43,581 nucleotides of DNA from positions 1 through 43,581 of the forward strand of contig DATKNH010000039.1 in NCBI GenBank assembly GCA_035541455.1. Reading direction: 5' to 3'. The first letter of the stretch is position 1. Every line of letters begins with the position of its first letter. The stretch is from Syntrophorhabdales bacterium (GTDB taxonomy: Bacteria > Desulfobacterota > Syntrophorhabdia > Syntrophorhabdales > WCHB1-27). The notes beneath the pieces are model-generated. The model worked only from the letters and a program-made list of their open reading frames with translations, made no database searches and was not told the DNA's origin. Shown in pieces: positions 7,794 to 15,089 of the stretch. The position numbers and the translations under genes are program-made.

Positions 7794-8618
7794 ATGACCA
7801 TTATCGAAGAGCTCATCAGGACGATGAAATCAACATTCCGGAGGAGAGATATTGTCGTTGAGGATATCCGCATGGGAGTCTTTTATACGGCAGTCAAACT
7901 TTGCACGGGAGATGCCGGCGTTGCGTTCACCCCTAGAGACCTGGCAGACACGGTCTGCTGCCCCCGCTCTGCAGCCAAAATGCCTGCTTCCGGAAGGCTA
8001 AAAGGAAAGAAAGCACTGGAGTTGATCAACCTTGCCGAGAGTGATAACAGTCTGCAACGCTCAATCGGCATAGCGGTCGTCAATGCGCTTTCGGCCGCAC
8101 TGATAAAGGAACAAGGCATAAGGGGCGCCCGCGTAAAGAAGGGTGCCGACGCACTGGACGTGGTGGAAATCGAAGACCGTGACAGACTCGTCATGATAGG
8201 AGCGTTCGTTCCTTTCATCAAAAAACTGAAGGGTAGGACGAATGCACTGTGTATCATAGATAAACATCCTCAGGCACTGAAAGAGGATGAGCGTCACTTC
8301 TGGCGCAGCCCCGCATCCATGAAAGGCGTAGTGAGAAAGGCTGACGTCGTGATCATAACAGGTTCCTCGATGGTCGAGGGCGGCCTGGATGAGATTCTTG
8401 CTGCGTGCACAATCGCAAGAGAGATTATACTGGCCGGTCCCACGGCCAGCATGTGGCCGGATCCCTTCTTTAAAAGAGGCGTCACTGTGATGGCCGGAAT
8501 CTCCATCAACGATGCGGACAAGCTGCTGCAGGTCGTGAGTGAGGGCGGGTCGGGTTATTTTTTCACCGGTTTCGCCCGAAAGATAGCCGTCGTCCGGGAC
8601 AAGCGGTCGGACGTGTAG
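7794..8618 (+). CDS. DUF364 (putative heavy-metal chelation) protein
   Basis: 274 residues with the DUF364 layout. The N-terminal part (about 1-90, DIRMGVFYTAVKL, LADTVCCPRS, RLKGKKALELINLA) resembles the DUF4213 half. The C-terminal Rossmann-like half (about 120-260) shows DRLVMIGAFVPFIKKL, ADVVIITGSSMVEGGLDEIL and IILAGPTASMWPDPFF. Family members have been proposed to bind metals or metal-cofactor intermediates, but the biochemical role is not established. It lies 23 bp after the M24 gene on the same strand and is presumably co-transcribed. Its position opposite a molybdenum enzyme operon makes a metal- or cofactor-related job conceivable, but that is a guess. Confidence 0.82.
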   Translation: MTIIEELIRTMKSTFRRRDIVVEDIRMGVFYTAVKLCTGDAGVAFTPRDLADTVCCPRSAAKMPASGRLKGKKALELINLAESDNSLQRSIGIAVVNALSAALIKEQGIRGARVKKGADALDVVEIEDRDRLVMIGAFVPFIKKLKGRTNALCIIDKHPQALKEDERHFWRSPASMKGVVRKADVVIITGSSMVEGGLDEILAACTIAREIILAGPTASMWPDPFFKRGVTVMAGISINDADKLLQVVSEGGSGYFFTGFARKIAVVRDKRSDV

Positions 8619-8818
8619 GTTACCGATAAATCCCAATTCCTCGCCCTCTTCTTCCTTACCCTCCGCACGAAACACTATCTGGAGAGGAGGCCATGCAATA
8701 ATCTATCTTATTGTGATACATTAATGCACTATAATATAGCAATATATAATATTTCAGTGTTTTACAGATGTTTTTGGATTAGCAGGGTATGTCTTTGCAG
8801 GATACGGTTGCCCGGAAG

Positions 8819-8846
8819 GCAGAGAGGGCTTCTGGGCCCCCTCTGC
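8819..8846. terminator. Hairpin between convergent DUF364 and Hsp20 genes
   Basis: GCAGAGAGGG (8819-8828) pairs with CCCCCTCTGC (8837-8846) in nine of ten positions across an 8-nt loop. It lies between the convergent stop codons at 8618 and 8858. There is no U-run on either strand, so it may be a weak or factor-assisted bidirectional terminator. The rest of the 8619-8857 gap is AT-rich around 8700-8770 and holds no gene that I can support. Confidence 0.45.
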
Positions 8847-8857
8847 TGTATCTTGCG

Positions 8858-9370
8858 CTACTTTGAGTTTACAGAGATCTTTTTCGTCTCTTCAATCGCC
8901 TTGGCCGTTTTTGGCAGCGTGATGTCGAGCACGCCCTTCTTAAACGTAGCCTCTGCCTTGTCCGTATCCACCTCTACGGGCAAAGGGATCGTACGCGTAA
9001 ATGAGCCATAGGTGCGTTCCATCCGGTAAAAATCTTTCCCTTTCTCTTCTGCCTCTCCCTTCTTTTCGCCTTTAATGGTCAGCGCCTCCCGGGTGAGGGA
9101 GAGATCTATATCCTTTTCTTCCATGCCCGGTAATTCAGCCGATACCTTAATCTCCTTTTCGGTTTCAGACACATCAACGCGGGGAGTGAACGCCGGGACA
9201 GAACTACCCTCCAGCGGTGCCCATGACGAAAGGCCAAATCCGCCGAAAAAGTTATCAAAGAGCCTATTCATCTCCCGCTGAAAGGACGCAAAAGGATGCT
9301 CCGACTCACGCCTCATATCAACCTGCGTTCCCGGTGTGCCTTTGTTTGCGACTTCCTTCTTTGTTGCCAT
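8858..9370 (-). CDS. Small heat-shock protein (Hsp20/alpha-crystallin), third of three
   Basis: ATP-independent holdase that binds unfolding proteins. Of 170 residues, about 1-50 form a variable N-terminal arm with FASFQREMNRLFDNFFGGFG, typical of bacterial Hsp20. Residues about 55-160 form the alpha-crystallin domain (TPRVDVSETEKEIKVSAELPG, KGVLDITLPKT). GGGAGGTGC precedes the ATG. It is the last gene of a three-gene Hsp20 run, 19 bp after the previous one. The C-terminal IXI-type anchor is not obvious; the protein ends EETKKISVNSK. Confidence 0.95.
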   Translation of the reverse strand: MATKKEVANKGTPGTQVDMRRESEHPFASFQREMNRLFDNFFGGFGLSSWAPLEGSSVPAFTPRVDVSETEKEIKVSAELPGMEEKDIDLSLTREALTIKGEKKGEAEEKGKDFYRMERTYGSFTRTIPLPVEVDTDKAEATFKKGVLDITLPKTAKAIEETKKISVNSK

Positions 9371-9389
9371 ACTGCACCTCCCTTACCTT

Positions 9390-9785
9390 CTAGCCGGCCT
9401 TTACGGTTATCTTCCTGGTTTGCGCTACTTTTGCCTTGGGCAGAACGAGTCTCAACACGCCCGTTTTGACCTTCGCCTCTATCTTTTCCCGATCGATCTC
9501 GTTGGAGATTGTAAAGCTGCGCTGGTAATCACCGATCCCGTACTCCGCATGCAGCAACTCGTGCTTCTCCGGGACCTCCGGCTCCACCCTTGCGTAGATG
9601 GTCAGCACGTCCTTCTCGAGGGTTATATCCACGTTAGACTCATCCGCCCCCGGGATATCGGCAAAAACAATAATCGCATCCTCCTTCTCCAGTATATCAA
9701 CGTCCGGCGTGTAGACGGTCGTCGAACGGGTACGCTCTACCTGAGCCTGCTCCTTATCCTGTATCTCTTTTGCCCCTTCTGCCAT
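9390..9785 (-). CDS. Small heat-shock protein (Hsp20), second of three
   Basis: 131 residues with a short N-terminal arm and an alpha-crystallin domain from about residue 28 (TPDVDILEKEDAIIVFADIPG) to the end (TGVLRLVLPKAKVAQTRKITV). The arm lacks the FxxFxxEMNRLF pattern seen in both neighbours, so it may form hetero-oligomers with them rather than a large assembly on its own (inference). The ribosome site GGAGGTG lies just before the ATG. Only 12 bp separate it from the upstream Hsp20 gene. Confidence 0.95.
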   Translation of the reverse strand: MAEGAKEIQDKEQAQVERTRSTTVYTPDVDILEKEDAIIVFADIPGADESNVDITLEKDVLTIYARVEPEVPEKHELLHAEYGIGDYQRSFTISNEIDREKIEAKVKTGVLRLVLPKAKVAQTRKITVKAG

Positions 9786-9797
9786 GAAAACACCTCC

Positions 9798-10244
9798 TTA
9801 CGCCGATTTTACCGTTATTTTCCTGGGTTTCTCTGCCTCCGATCTGGGCAGCCTTATTGTAAGGATGCCTTTGGCAAACCGCGCCTCGACCTTGCCTGCC
9901 TCGATCGTGAAGGGCAGTTCAATCGCCTTGCTGAATTTCCCGTACCAGCGTTCCCTCCGGTGGTATGACTCGCCTTCTTTGGCGCTCTCCGGCTCCCTGG
10001 AGCCGCGCACCGTGAGCGTGGATCCCGACACTGCTATGTCGATCGACTCAGGCTCGATACCCGGTATCTCGGTCGTCACAACTGCCTGGTCGGGCGTACC
10101 CCAAATGTTGAACGCGGGAAACTCGCTTGATGAGGGGTAAGCATATCGGGACAGCATCCGATTCATTTCCTTCTCCATGCGCTCCAGGTCCGTCCACGGA
10201 GAAGGCGCTCCTCCAAATCTCCCAAGGCCTGTGGTCCACAACAT
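9798..10244 (-). CDS. Small heat-shock protein (Hsp20), first of three
   Basis: 148 residues. The N-terminal arm WTDLERMEKEMNRMLSRYAY is followed by an alpha-crystallin domain at about 42-135 (FNIWGTPDQAVVTTEIPG, RRERWYGKFSKAIELP, KGILTIRLPRSE). AAGGAGG precedes the ATG. It is the promoter-proximal member of the run. The three proteins are clearly diverged in sequence, so this is an old duplication rather than a recent amplification. The trio probably buffers proteotoxic stress. Confidence 0.95.
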   Translation of the reverse strand: MLWTTGLGRFGGAPSPWTDLERMEKEMNRMLSRYAYPSSSEFPAFNIWGTPDQAVVTTEIPGIEPESIDIAVSGSTLTVRGSREPESAKEGESYHRRERWYGKFSKAIELPFTIEAGKVEARFAKGILTIRLPRSEAEKPRKITVKSA

Positions 10245-10334
10245 GTTTCTGTTCCTCCTTCAACCGATCGTCTTATTCTACCGCACGAAGCGGCTGGATC
10301 CTGATCTTCTGTTCAGATCAGCCCCACATGTAAA

Positions 10335-10363
10335 AATATTGTCATCGTGAAAAATAGAGTCAA
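10335..10363 (-). promoter_or_regulatory. Candidate promoter with palindrome for the Hsp20 operon
   Basis: Read on the minus strand: TTGACT (10363-10358), a 17-bp spacer and AATATT (10340-10335). The -35 overlaps a short palindrome, TCAAGG-CC-CCTTGA (10360-10373), which could be a regulator site. No CIRCE element and no convincing sigma-32 -10 (CCCCATNT) were found, so heat control is not shown by sequence. Confidence 0.4.
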
Positions 10364-10453
10364 GGCCCCTTGACCGTAGAGACGAGCGGAAGGGGAGAGA
10401 TTCCGGTCTCGGACCGCCGGAGTCTCTCCCAAGGCGAAGGAGTGTGCCTGTTA

Positions 10454-11914
10454 CTACTTTATGTAACTGAAGGAAGTCTGCTTGACTACCATGTCCACTA
10501 CGGGCAGGGCAGGTACCGCGGTGAGACCGTACACCTCCTTGAGATTGATATCCTCGGGTACGGACGCGAGCAGCGCCTCTGCAATGCCCTGGTCCGCCTG
10601 GCGGTAGCGAAGCTTCGCATCAAGGGTGATTTTCTTGCTCCCCCGCGGAACGCCTATGGCGTAGAACACATCTTTGTAGCCTTTCGGGGGGATGGTGTCG
10701 TGCCGGGAGAATGAAGTCACAACCCACGGGTCAACGGCGAAGTGGAAATCCTTCCCCATCCCGTCGGAGTTTAGTACGCGGGTATTTTCCACCAGATGCC
10801 CTTTTGCGTCAATGGTTCCGCTGGTTGCAATGACTTTGCCTTTTTCATCTTTGGCAGTTATTTCCAGCCACATCTGGCGGACATTGGTGAGAGACGTAGG
10901 GAGGTTATGGCCAGCGCGAAGGTTCTTAACCCGGACTTTGACCTCTGTCAACTTTCCATTCTGATAGACGGGAGAAACTTCCAGGTCAGCCGCGGCCTGA
11001 AGACGCTTCACCGCCATCTCGTACTTTTCCTTGAGCAGGGCCGCCTTCTTTTCGTCCCCGGCTTTTTTTGCCGCCCCTGATGCCAGGTAGTAGAGGAGAT
11101 AGTTGGCACCATTGAAGTAGTGACGGTATTCCTTGCGGTCAGGCTTACGGAACTCATCCGCAGCGCGCATAAAAGCCGCCAGATCTACCATGTGGCAATC
11201 CTGGCAAAGAATCTCTTTCTGAGCGTACGCGCCGTGCTTCCATTCCAGATAGGTTGCCTCCAGGGGGAAGTGGTCCTCATAGTGGTAGACCTGGTGGCAT
11301 CCGGCGCAGAGATCTGCACGCAGATGCAATGAGCTTTCAGCACATTCGTGGAAACCCCCACCGCAGTCAGCCGAAGGTTTGGCCGGACCGCGCTTGACGA
11401 GTTTCGGCCCGCTGGCGGTGTCAACACCCGGCGTCAGAATCAGCGATCCGTTTTCGGGCTCGTGCGAAGGCGTCAGCCAATGCGTGACACCGCTCACAGA
11501 GTGGCAGATGTCACAGGAGACACCAGCTAGGGCCAAGGGACTGAGGCCTGAGAGGCCCGGCTTTTTAATCTCCCCGGTGACCATCCCGGCCGGGGAGTGG
11601 CAGCCTTCGCACTGACGGGTAACATCCTTCCCCACAGCCTTGACGGCCCGGTTCAACTCTCCCTGGTAGACAGGATCCTGAAAAGACAGCGCATGCATCG
11701 ATCCGCTCCACTCTTCGTACTGCCTGGCATGGCAGCCGGCACATTCTTCCGGTGCAGTGAAGTTGGCTGTCGATTTATTCCACGTAAACAGAGACGGATA
11801 GTAAGGGTAGAGGTCCCTGTCCACATCAAACACTTTGGATGCGGCAAAAGCAGTCCCGGCCAACAGCAGCAAACCCGGAAGGATAGACCAGATAATCATT
11901 CTCCTCTGTTTCAT
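10454..11914 (-). CDS. Pentaheme c-type cytochrome (cytochrome c554-like)
   Basis: Exported multiheme cytochrome of 486 residues. It has a signal peptide of about 24 residues (IIWSILPGLLLLAGTAFA) and five CXXCH haem sites at C58 (CAGCH), C102 (CEGCH), C134 (CDICH), C203 (CAGCH) and C237 (CQDCH). The arrangement resembles the cytochrome c554/multihaem family. Residues about 250-486 carry no haem motif and include a beta-rich stretch with VKVRVKNLRAGHNLPTS, as in the C-terminal domains of related periplasmic or surface cytochromes. Start ATG 11914 is chosen because GGAGAG lies just upstream; the longer reading to 12001 would bury the signal peptide. It lies 25 bp after the Rrf2 regulator and is probably under its control. 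Role: extracytoplasmic electron transfer or reductase; substrate unknown. Confidence 0.88.
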   Translation of the reverse strand: MKQRRMIIWSILPGLLLLAGTAFAASKVFDVDRDLYPYYPSLFTWNKSTANFTAPEECAGCHARQYEEWSGSMHALSFQDPVYQGELNRAVKAVGKDVTRQCEGCHSPAGMVTGEIKKPGLSGLSPLALAGVSCDICHSVSGVTHWLTPSHEPENGSLILTPGVDTASGPKLVKRGPAKPSADCGGGFHECAESSLHLRADLCAGCHQVYHYEDHFPLEATYLEWKHGAYAQKEILCQDCHMVDLAAFMRAADEFRKPDRKEYRHYFNGANYLLYYLASGAAKKAGDEKKAALLKEKYEMAVKRLQAAADLEVSPVYQNGKLTEVKVRVKNLRAGHNLPTSLTNVRQMWLEITAKDEKGKVIATSGTIDAKGHLVENTRVLNSDGMGKDFHFAVDPWVVTSFSRHDTIPPKGYKDVFYAIGVPRGSKKITLDAKLRYRQADQGIAEALLASVPEDINLKEVYGLTAVPALPVVDMVVKQTSFSYIK

Positions 11915-11939
11915 GGGGCTCTCCTCGATCGCGTTAATA

Positions 11940-12377
11940 TCACTTGAGGCGACCGCCCCTCTTAGGGGTCGAATCGCGTCGCTTTCTTGCCAGTTTGGCA
12001 AACGTCTCGCTCTTTAATCTCTTCTCTACCTGCCTCTTCAGGTCTACCCAGACCGGGTGAACGACGCACGTGCTGCTCAGGCTGCATCTCCGCTTATCGA
12101 CGGCGCATTCGTTCGCCGCCGAAACCCCCTGCACGGCTTCTATCACCTCGAGAAGGTTAATCTGGTCCGGCTTCCTGGCGAGCTCATACCCCCCGCTGAT
12201 CCCCTGCGTCGATCTCACAATTCCCTTCCTCGAAAGAGCCTGCAGAATTTTCGAAAGGAAGCTCACCGGTATGGCCATGGATTTCGAAACTTCCTTTACG
12301 TTGACAACACGTCCCTCCTCCCTCGACAGCAGGAGGACGCATCTCACGGCATAATCCGCCTTTCGCGTGATGTACAT
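11940..12377 (-). CDS. Rrf2-family transcriptional regulator with three-cysteine cluster site
   Basis: 145 residues. The winged helix (about 1-75, MYITRKADYAVRCVLLL, SFLSKILQALSRKGIVRSTQG, GGYELAR) is the Rrf2 signature. C91, C98 and C104 (ECAVDKRRC then SLSSTC) form a C-x6-C-x5-C site, close to the C-x5-C-x5-C of IscR/NsrR, so a [2Fe-2S] or [4Fe-4S] sensor is likely. It starts 5 bp after the rubrerythrin stop and is followed by the cytochrome, making one operon. A near-perfect IscR type-1-like core lies in the operon promoter, which suggests autoregulation. The signal could be oxidative stress, nitric oxide or Fe-S status. The C-terminal tail is unusually basic (RKRRDSTPKRGGRLK). Confidence 0.93.
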   Translation of the reverse strand: MYITRKADYAVRCVLLLSREEGRVVNVKEVSKSMAIPVSFLSKILQALSRKGIVRSTQGISGGYELARKPDQINLLEVIEAVQGVSAANECAVDKRRCSLSSTCVVHPVWVDLKRQVEKRLKSETFAKLARKRRDSTPKRGGRLK

Positions 12378-12382
12378 GTCGC

Positions 12383-12802
12383 TTACTTGAAGAATCTCCC
12401 AAGGAAGCCCTTTAACATCATTGCGTGGCGCGCTTCATCCCTGGATGATTCATTGAAAAGGTCCTGCGCTTCATCAACCTTTACCTCTCGCGCCTTGATG
12501 GCCGATTCGTGCTTTCCCTTGTTCGCCCCCATCTCTCCGTTGAGCATCTTCTCCAGATTCTCTTTTGTATTCCCCGATATGAGGCCGTTCAGCTCCGCAT
12601 ACCGTGCCGCATGTTCAGCCTCCTCCCAGGCAATCCTCTTGAGACCCTCCGCGATCTCCGCATAACCTTCGCGCTGGGCCTGCCGCGCCATCGCGAGATA
12701 CAGACCTACTTCCTGGGTCTCCCCACGAAAATTTGCCATAACAGCCTCTTCAACGGCCGTCCCTTTAGCCACGCCAAGCTTGTTCACATTTGTCAGCTCC
12801 AT
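12383..12802 (-). CDS. Rubrerythrin-like di-iron protein without rubredoxin domain
   Basis: 139-residue four-helix ferritin-like protein. E28 (FRGETQE), E61 and H64 (WEEAEH), and E123 and H126 (RDEARH) match the paired carboxylate-His ligands of rubrerythrins. The C-terminal rubredoxin domain (CXXC pairs) is absent, so electrons must come from another carrier. Likely role: peroxide removal or oxygen protection in an anaerobe. It is the first gene of the rubrerythrin-Rrf2-cytochrome operon and has AAAGGAGG directly upstream. A strong promoter and palindromic operator lie 20-65 bp before it. Confidence 0.9.
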   Translation of the reverse strand: MELTNVNKLGVAKGTAVEEAVMANFRGETQEVGLYLAMARQAQREGYAEIAEGLKRIAWEEAEHAARYAELNGLISGNTKENLEKMLNGEMGANKGKHESAIKAREVKVDEAQDLFNESSRDEARHAMMLKGFLGRFFK

Positions 12803-12822
12803 AGTCTTTCCTCCTTTAAATA

Positions 12823-12837
12823 GGACTATTTTAGTCC
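12823..12837. promoter_or_regulatory. Rrf2/IscR-type operator
   Basis: GGACTA-TTT-TAGTCC is a perfect palindrome. On the minus strand it reads GGACTAAAATAGTCC, and its core GACT-A-AAA-T-AGTC matches the central GACTRWWWYAGTC of the IscR type-1 consensus at every position. It lies immediately downstream of the -10 of the operon that encodes an Rrf2 protein, the position expected for autorepression. Confidence 0.72.
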
Positions 12838-12838
12838 A

Positions 12839-12867
12839 ATTTTACCTTTGGGACAGAACCTTGTCAA
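12839..12867 (-). promoter_or_regulatory. Strong sigma-70 promoter of the rubrerythrin-Rrf2-cytochrome operon
   Basis: Read on the minus strand: TTGACA (12867-12862), a 17-bp spacer and TAAAAT (12844-12839), eleven of twelve consensus bases. The Rrf2 operator begins 1 bp after the -10, so a bound regulator would block initiation. Confidence 0.75.
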
Positions 12868-13195
12868 GGGATTTTTGCTTTTAGGGTGTCGACGGAGCTG
12901 TCGATGCAGGAAATCGAAAACGGGTTCCCGAGCAGCTTGCAGCTTTTTTAGTATTAATTAGGCGCTACTATATACTTTTTAGCATACATTATATGATACT
13001 AATGGCTTTACTAACACACAGATAGGTGTCAGAAGGGCGCGCCCCGCACTATCTTTCGGGCCTGACGCAACTGTTGCTGTTAGCTTACATTTGCTATATT
13101 TCGTATTATATATGTATTGTATCGACGCTTCTCCTTGCACTTCGACTGACGCCGTGAGAAAATGTGCGAATGACGAATGGAGAGCAAAACCTTAC
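12868..13195 (+). other. AT-rich leader between divergent rubrerythrin and PfkB genes
   Basis: No gene is supported here. Positions 12945-13010 are strongly AT-rich and hold an inverted pair, TTAGTAT (12948-12954) and ATACTAA (12996-13002), with further TACTA/TAGTA copies between them. A GC-palindrome GGGCGCGCCC lies near 13035-13044. A second AT-rich patch (13088-13125) precedes the kinase and may contain its promoter, but no clean -35/-10 pair was recognised. The reading frame of the kinase is open back to 13091, but that extension has unlikely composition and no ribosome site. Confidence 0.4.
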
Positions 13196-14083
13196 ATGAA
13201 GCCCTACGATCTGGTGTTTGTCGGCCATGTAACCTTCGATGACATCGAGGCGCATGAAGGATCCTCCAGAGACGTGCCCGGAGGTGCGCCCCTCTTCGGC
13301 GCAATCGCTGCTGCGCCGTCCGGTAAGAGTGTTGCCGTCATTACGCGAATATCGAAAAGCGATGAGCAGATTCTCGGTCCGCTGCGCGCAGCAGGCATAG
13401 ATGTCTTTGTGCAGCCTGCCACCGAGACCACACACATGCGGGTGGTCCATCCTACCGGCAACATGGATGAACGGGTCATGTACCAGACCCGCAACGCCGG
13501 CTTCTTCCTTCTTGACGAGATGCCGCCCCTTGATCCCTGCCTGGTGCACCTGGGCGCCCTGACCGACCAGGAATTCAGTCTGGAGTTTATGCAGGAATTG
13601 AAGCAACGCTCCTTCAGGCTGTCTGTGGATATGCAGAGTTTTGTGCGCCAGGTCGACACAACGACACGGATGATTCGCTTTGCTGATGTACCGGCAAAAA
13701 AAGATATCGTCTGTCTGGTCGATTTTGTCAAGCTCGACGTGGTCGAAGGGGAGATACTCACAGGCACGAATGATTTAGCCAGAGCAGCAACCATTCTCGA
13801 GAACTGGGGAAGCCGCGAGACCCTCATCACCCGTTCTGACGGAGCTCTTGTGCGCCATCATGGGCAGACCCTCTTTGAAAAGTATGTCAACCGGAGCGCT
13901 CACGGGAGAACGGGTCGCGGCGACACCACCATGGGAGCATATCTGGCGTGGAGAATAGATCACGATGTGCACGAATCCCTGAGATTTGCAGTGGCCCTGG
14001 CGTCCATAAAGATGGAAACCCCCGGCCCCTTCAGGGGAGCGCTCGACGACGTCCTCGCCCTAATGGAGCGGTCATCGTCATAG
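13196..14083 (+). CDS. PfkB-family (ribokinase-like) kinase
   Basis: 295 residues. The N-terminal start MKPYDLVFVGHVTFDDIE and the PGGAPLFGAIAAA segment match the substrate-binding half of PfkB sugar/nucleoside kinases. Near residue 240 is GRTGRGDTTMGAYLAW, equivalent to the second PfkB signature (DTTGAGDTF) with the catalytic Asp kept (GRGD) but the leading Asp and the Ala of the GAGD anion hole replaced. It belongs to a divergent subfamily whose substrate is unknown. The ATG at 13196 has GGAGAG about 11 bp upstream; the frame extends to 13091 without support. It stands alone, with a minus-strand metallopeptidase downstream. Confidence 0.82.
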   Translation: MKPYDLVFVGHVTFDDIEAHEGSSRDVPGGAPLFGAIAAAPSGKSVAVITRISKSDEQILGPLRAAGIDVFVQPATETTHMRVVHPTGNMDERVMYQTRNAGFFLLDEMPPLDPCLVHLGALTDQEFSLEFMQELKQRSFRLSVDMQSFVRQVDTTTRMIRFADVPAKKDIVCLVDFVKLDVVEGEILTGTNDLARAATILENWGSRETLITRSDGALVRHHGQTLFEKYVNRSAHGRTGRGDTTMGAYLAWRIDHDVHESLRFAVALASIKMETPGPFRGALDDVLALMERSSS

Positions 14084-14138
14084 TTTGCAATGCCACTCGC
14101 CACAAAAGACCTCATCCGATACATACGCAGAACATCCC

Positions 14139-14663
14139 TCAGGCATTCCTGGCGGCTCTGTTCTTGCCTTTCTTCTGCTTCGCCCTTTTCTCCCTTGCTT
14201 CTTCCTTTTCCTGTTCGTACATATCGGTCACCATTGTGGCCGCCTTCTGGCGCCACTTCGGATCATCTTTATTAAGCTCTATCTCCTCGTAGAAGTCGTT
14301 CACCGTGTGGTCGATCAGCTTATACGGATTGTCCTCCGAATCTATATCATAGTAGGTGTGGCGAAGCTCATGGCGCAGCAGTCTCACTTTGTCTTTGTCG
14401 GCGAGCGCCTCCCATCCTTTTTTGTCGATGGTGATAATGTAATCGTAGCCTTCCGCAGAACCCGCTTCCTCCTTGGTGAGATGCCGGATAAGATGATTGG
14501 TCTTCACGATCCGGCCGAGAACGATCTGTCCTCCCGACATGCGCTTCTTCAAGTCAAAGAGCGCCACAATTTTTGCGTTCTTCAGTTCACCAAAGTGGTC
14601 GGCAAGAACTTTGTGGAGCAGTTTCGTTACTTCACTCGTTACCTCTTCATACCTCAGTGCCAT
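14139..14663 (-). CDS. Putative phage-type HEXXH metallopeptidase
   Basis: 174 residues. RLLRHELRHTYYD near residues 113-125 contains the zinc-binding HELRH motif, with YDIDSEDNPYKLIDHTVNDFYEEIE following. This layout matches the small 'putative phage metallopeptidase' family. The C-terminal 40 residues are a Lys/Glu/Arg-rich tail (EQEKEEAREKRAKQKKGKN), perhaps for nucleic-acid contact. There is no signal peptide. AAGGAGAAGG precedes the ATG. No other phage gene is nearby, so it is either a lone remnant or a domesticated gene. Target unknown. Confidence 0.72.
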   Translation of the reverse strand: MALRYEEVTSEVTKLLHKVLADHFGELKNAKIVALFDLKKRMSGGQIVLGRIVKTNHLIRHLTKEEAGSAEGYDYIITIDKKGWEALADKDKVRLLRHELRHTYYDIDSEDNPYKLIDHTVNDFYEEIELNKDDPKWRQKAATMVTDMYEQEKEEAREKRAKQKKGKNRAARNA

Positions 14664-14813
14664 GCTCTCCCTTCTCCTTTGTCAATGTTATCTGTCTTGT
14701 TTTCCGTGGGTGATTGCGTACCGTGAGACTCTGCAAGTAGCCCGACCGAGGTAATTACTTATCACGACCCACCTCGTAAGTCCAGCCTGTGAACACGAAT
14801 CGGAATAAATCCC

Positions 14814-14842
14814 TTGACACCCGAAAAAGAATTGGGTTTAGT
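14814..14842 (+). promoter_or_regulatory. Candidate promoter for small coiled-coil gene
   Basis: TTGACA (14814-14819), a 17-bp spacer and TTTAGT (14837-14842). The -35 is perfect and the -10 weak. It lies about 30 bp upstream of the GTG start at 14871. Confidence 0.4.
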
Positions 14843-14870
14843 TTAGGAACATTTGCCGGGAGGTGGCATC

Positions 14871-15089
14871 GTGACTGATCTTCATCTGCTCATTGAAAGG
14901 TATAAGAAGAACATAACCCAGCTTGAGGCCCAAATTGCAGATCTCAGGCGCAAGCTGGATGTTGTAACGGAAGCCTCGCGTTTGCTGGAGGAAGAGGGAC
15001 TGCTGGCACCCGCTGCTGACACTTCCGACTATGCATCATGCTGCAACCTGTCGGGTCCGGAAGAGCCGTTTATACGGAACAGGGGATAA
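14871..15089 (+). CDS. Small hypothetical coiled-coil protein
   Basis: 72 residues starting at GTG 14871, chosen because GGGAGGTGG lies 5 bp before it; an upstream TTG at 14853 would overlap that ribosome site. Residues about 5-45 (LLIERYKKNITQLEAQIADL, then RRKLDVVTEASRLLEEEG) form a clear amphipathic coiled coil. The tail holds a Cys pair (SCCN). No family was recognised. A candidate promoter precedes it and no partner gene is adjacent, so function is unknown. A real gene seems likely from start signals and composition. Confidence 0.55.
   Translation: MTDLHLLIERYKKNITQLEAQIADLRRKLDVVTEASRLLEEEGLLAPAADTSDYASCCNLSGPEEPFIRNRG

Noticed and set aside
9336-9968. 210-codon plus-strand open frame over the Hsp20 genes
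   Set aside because: Antisense shadow of two well-supported Hsp20 genes.
13091-13195. N-terminal extension of the PfkB kinase
   Set aside because: AT-rich leader with unlikely protein composition; the family N-terminus starts at 13196 after a GGAGAG.
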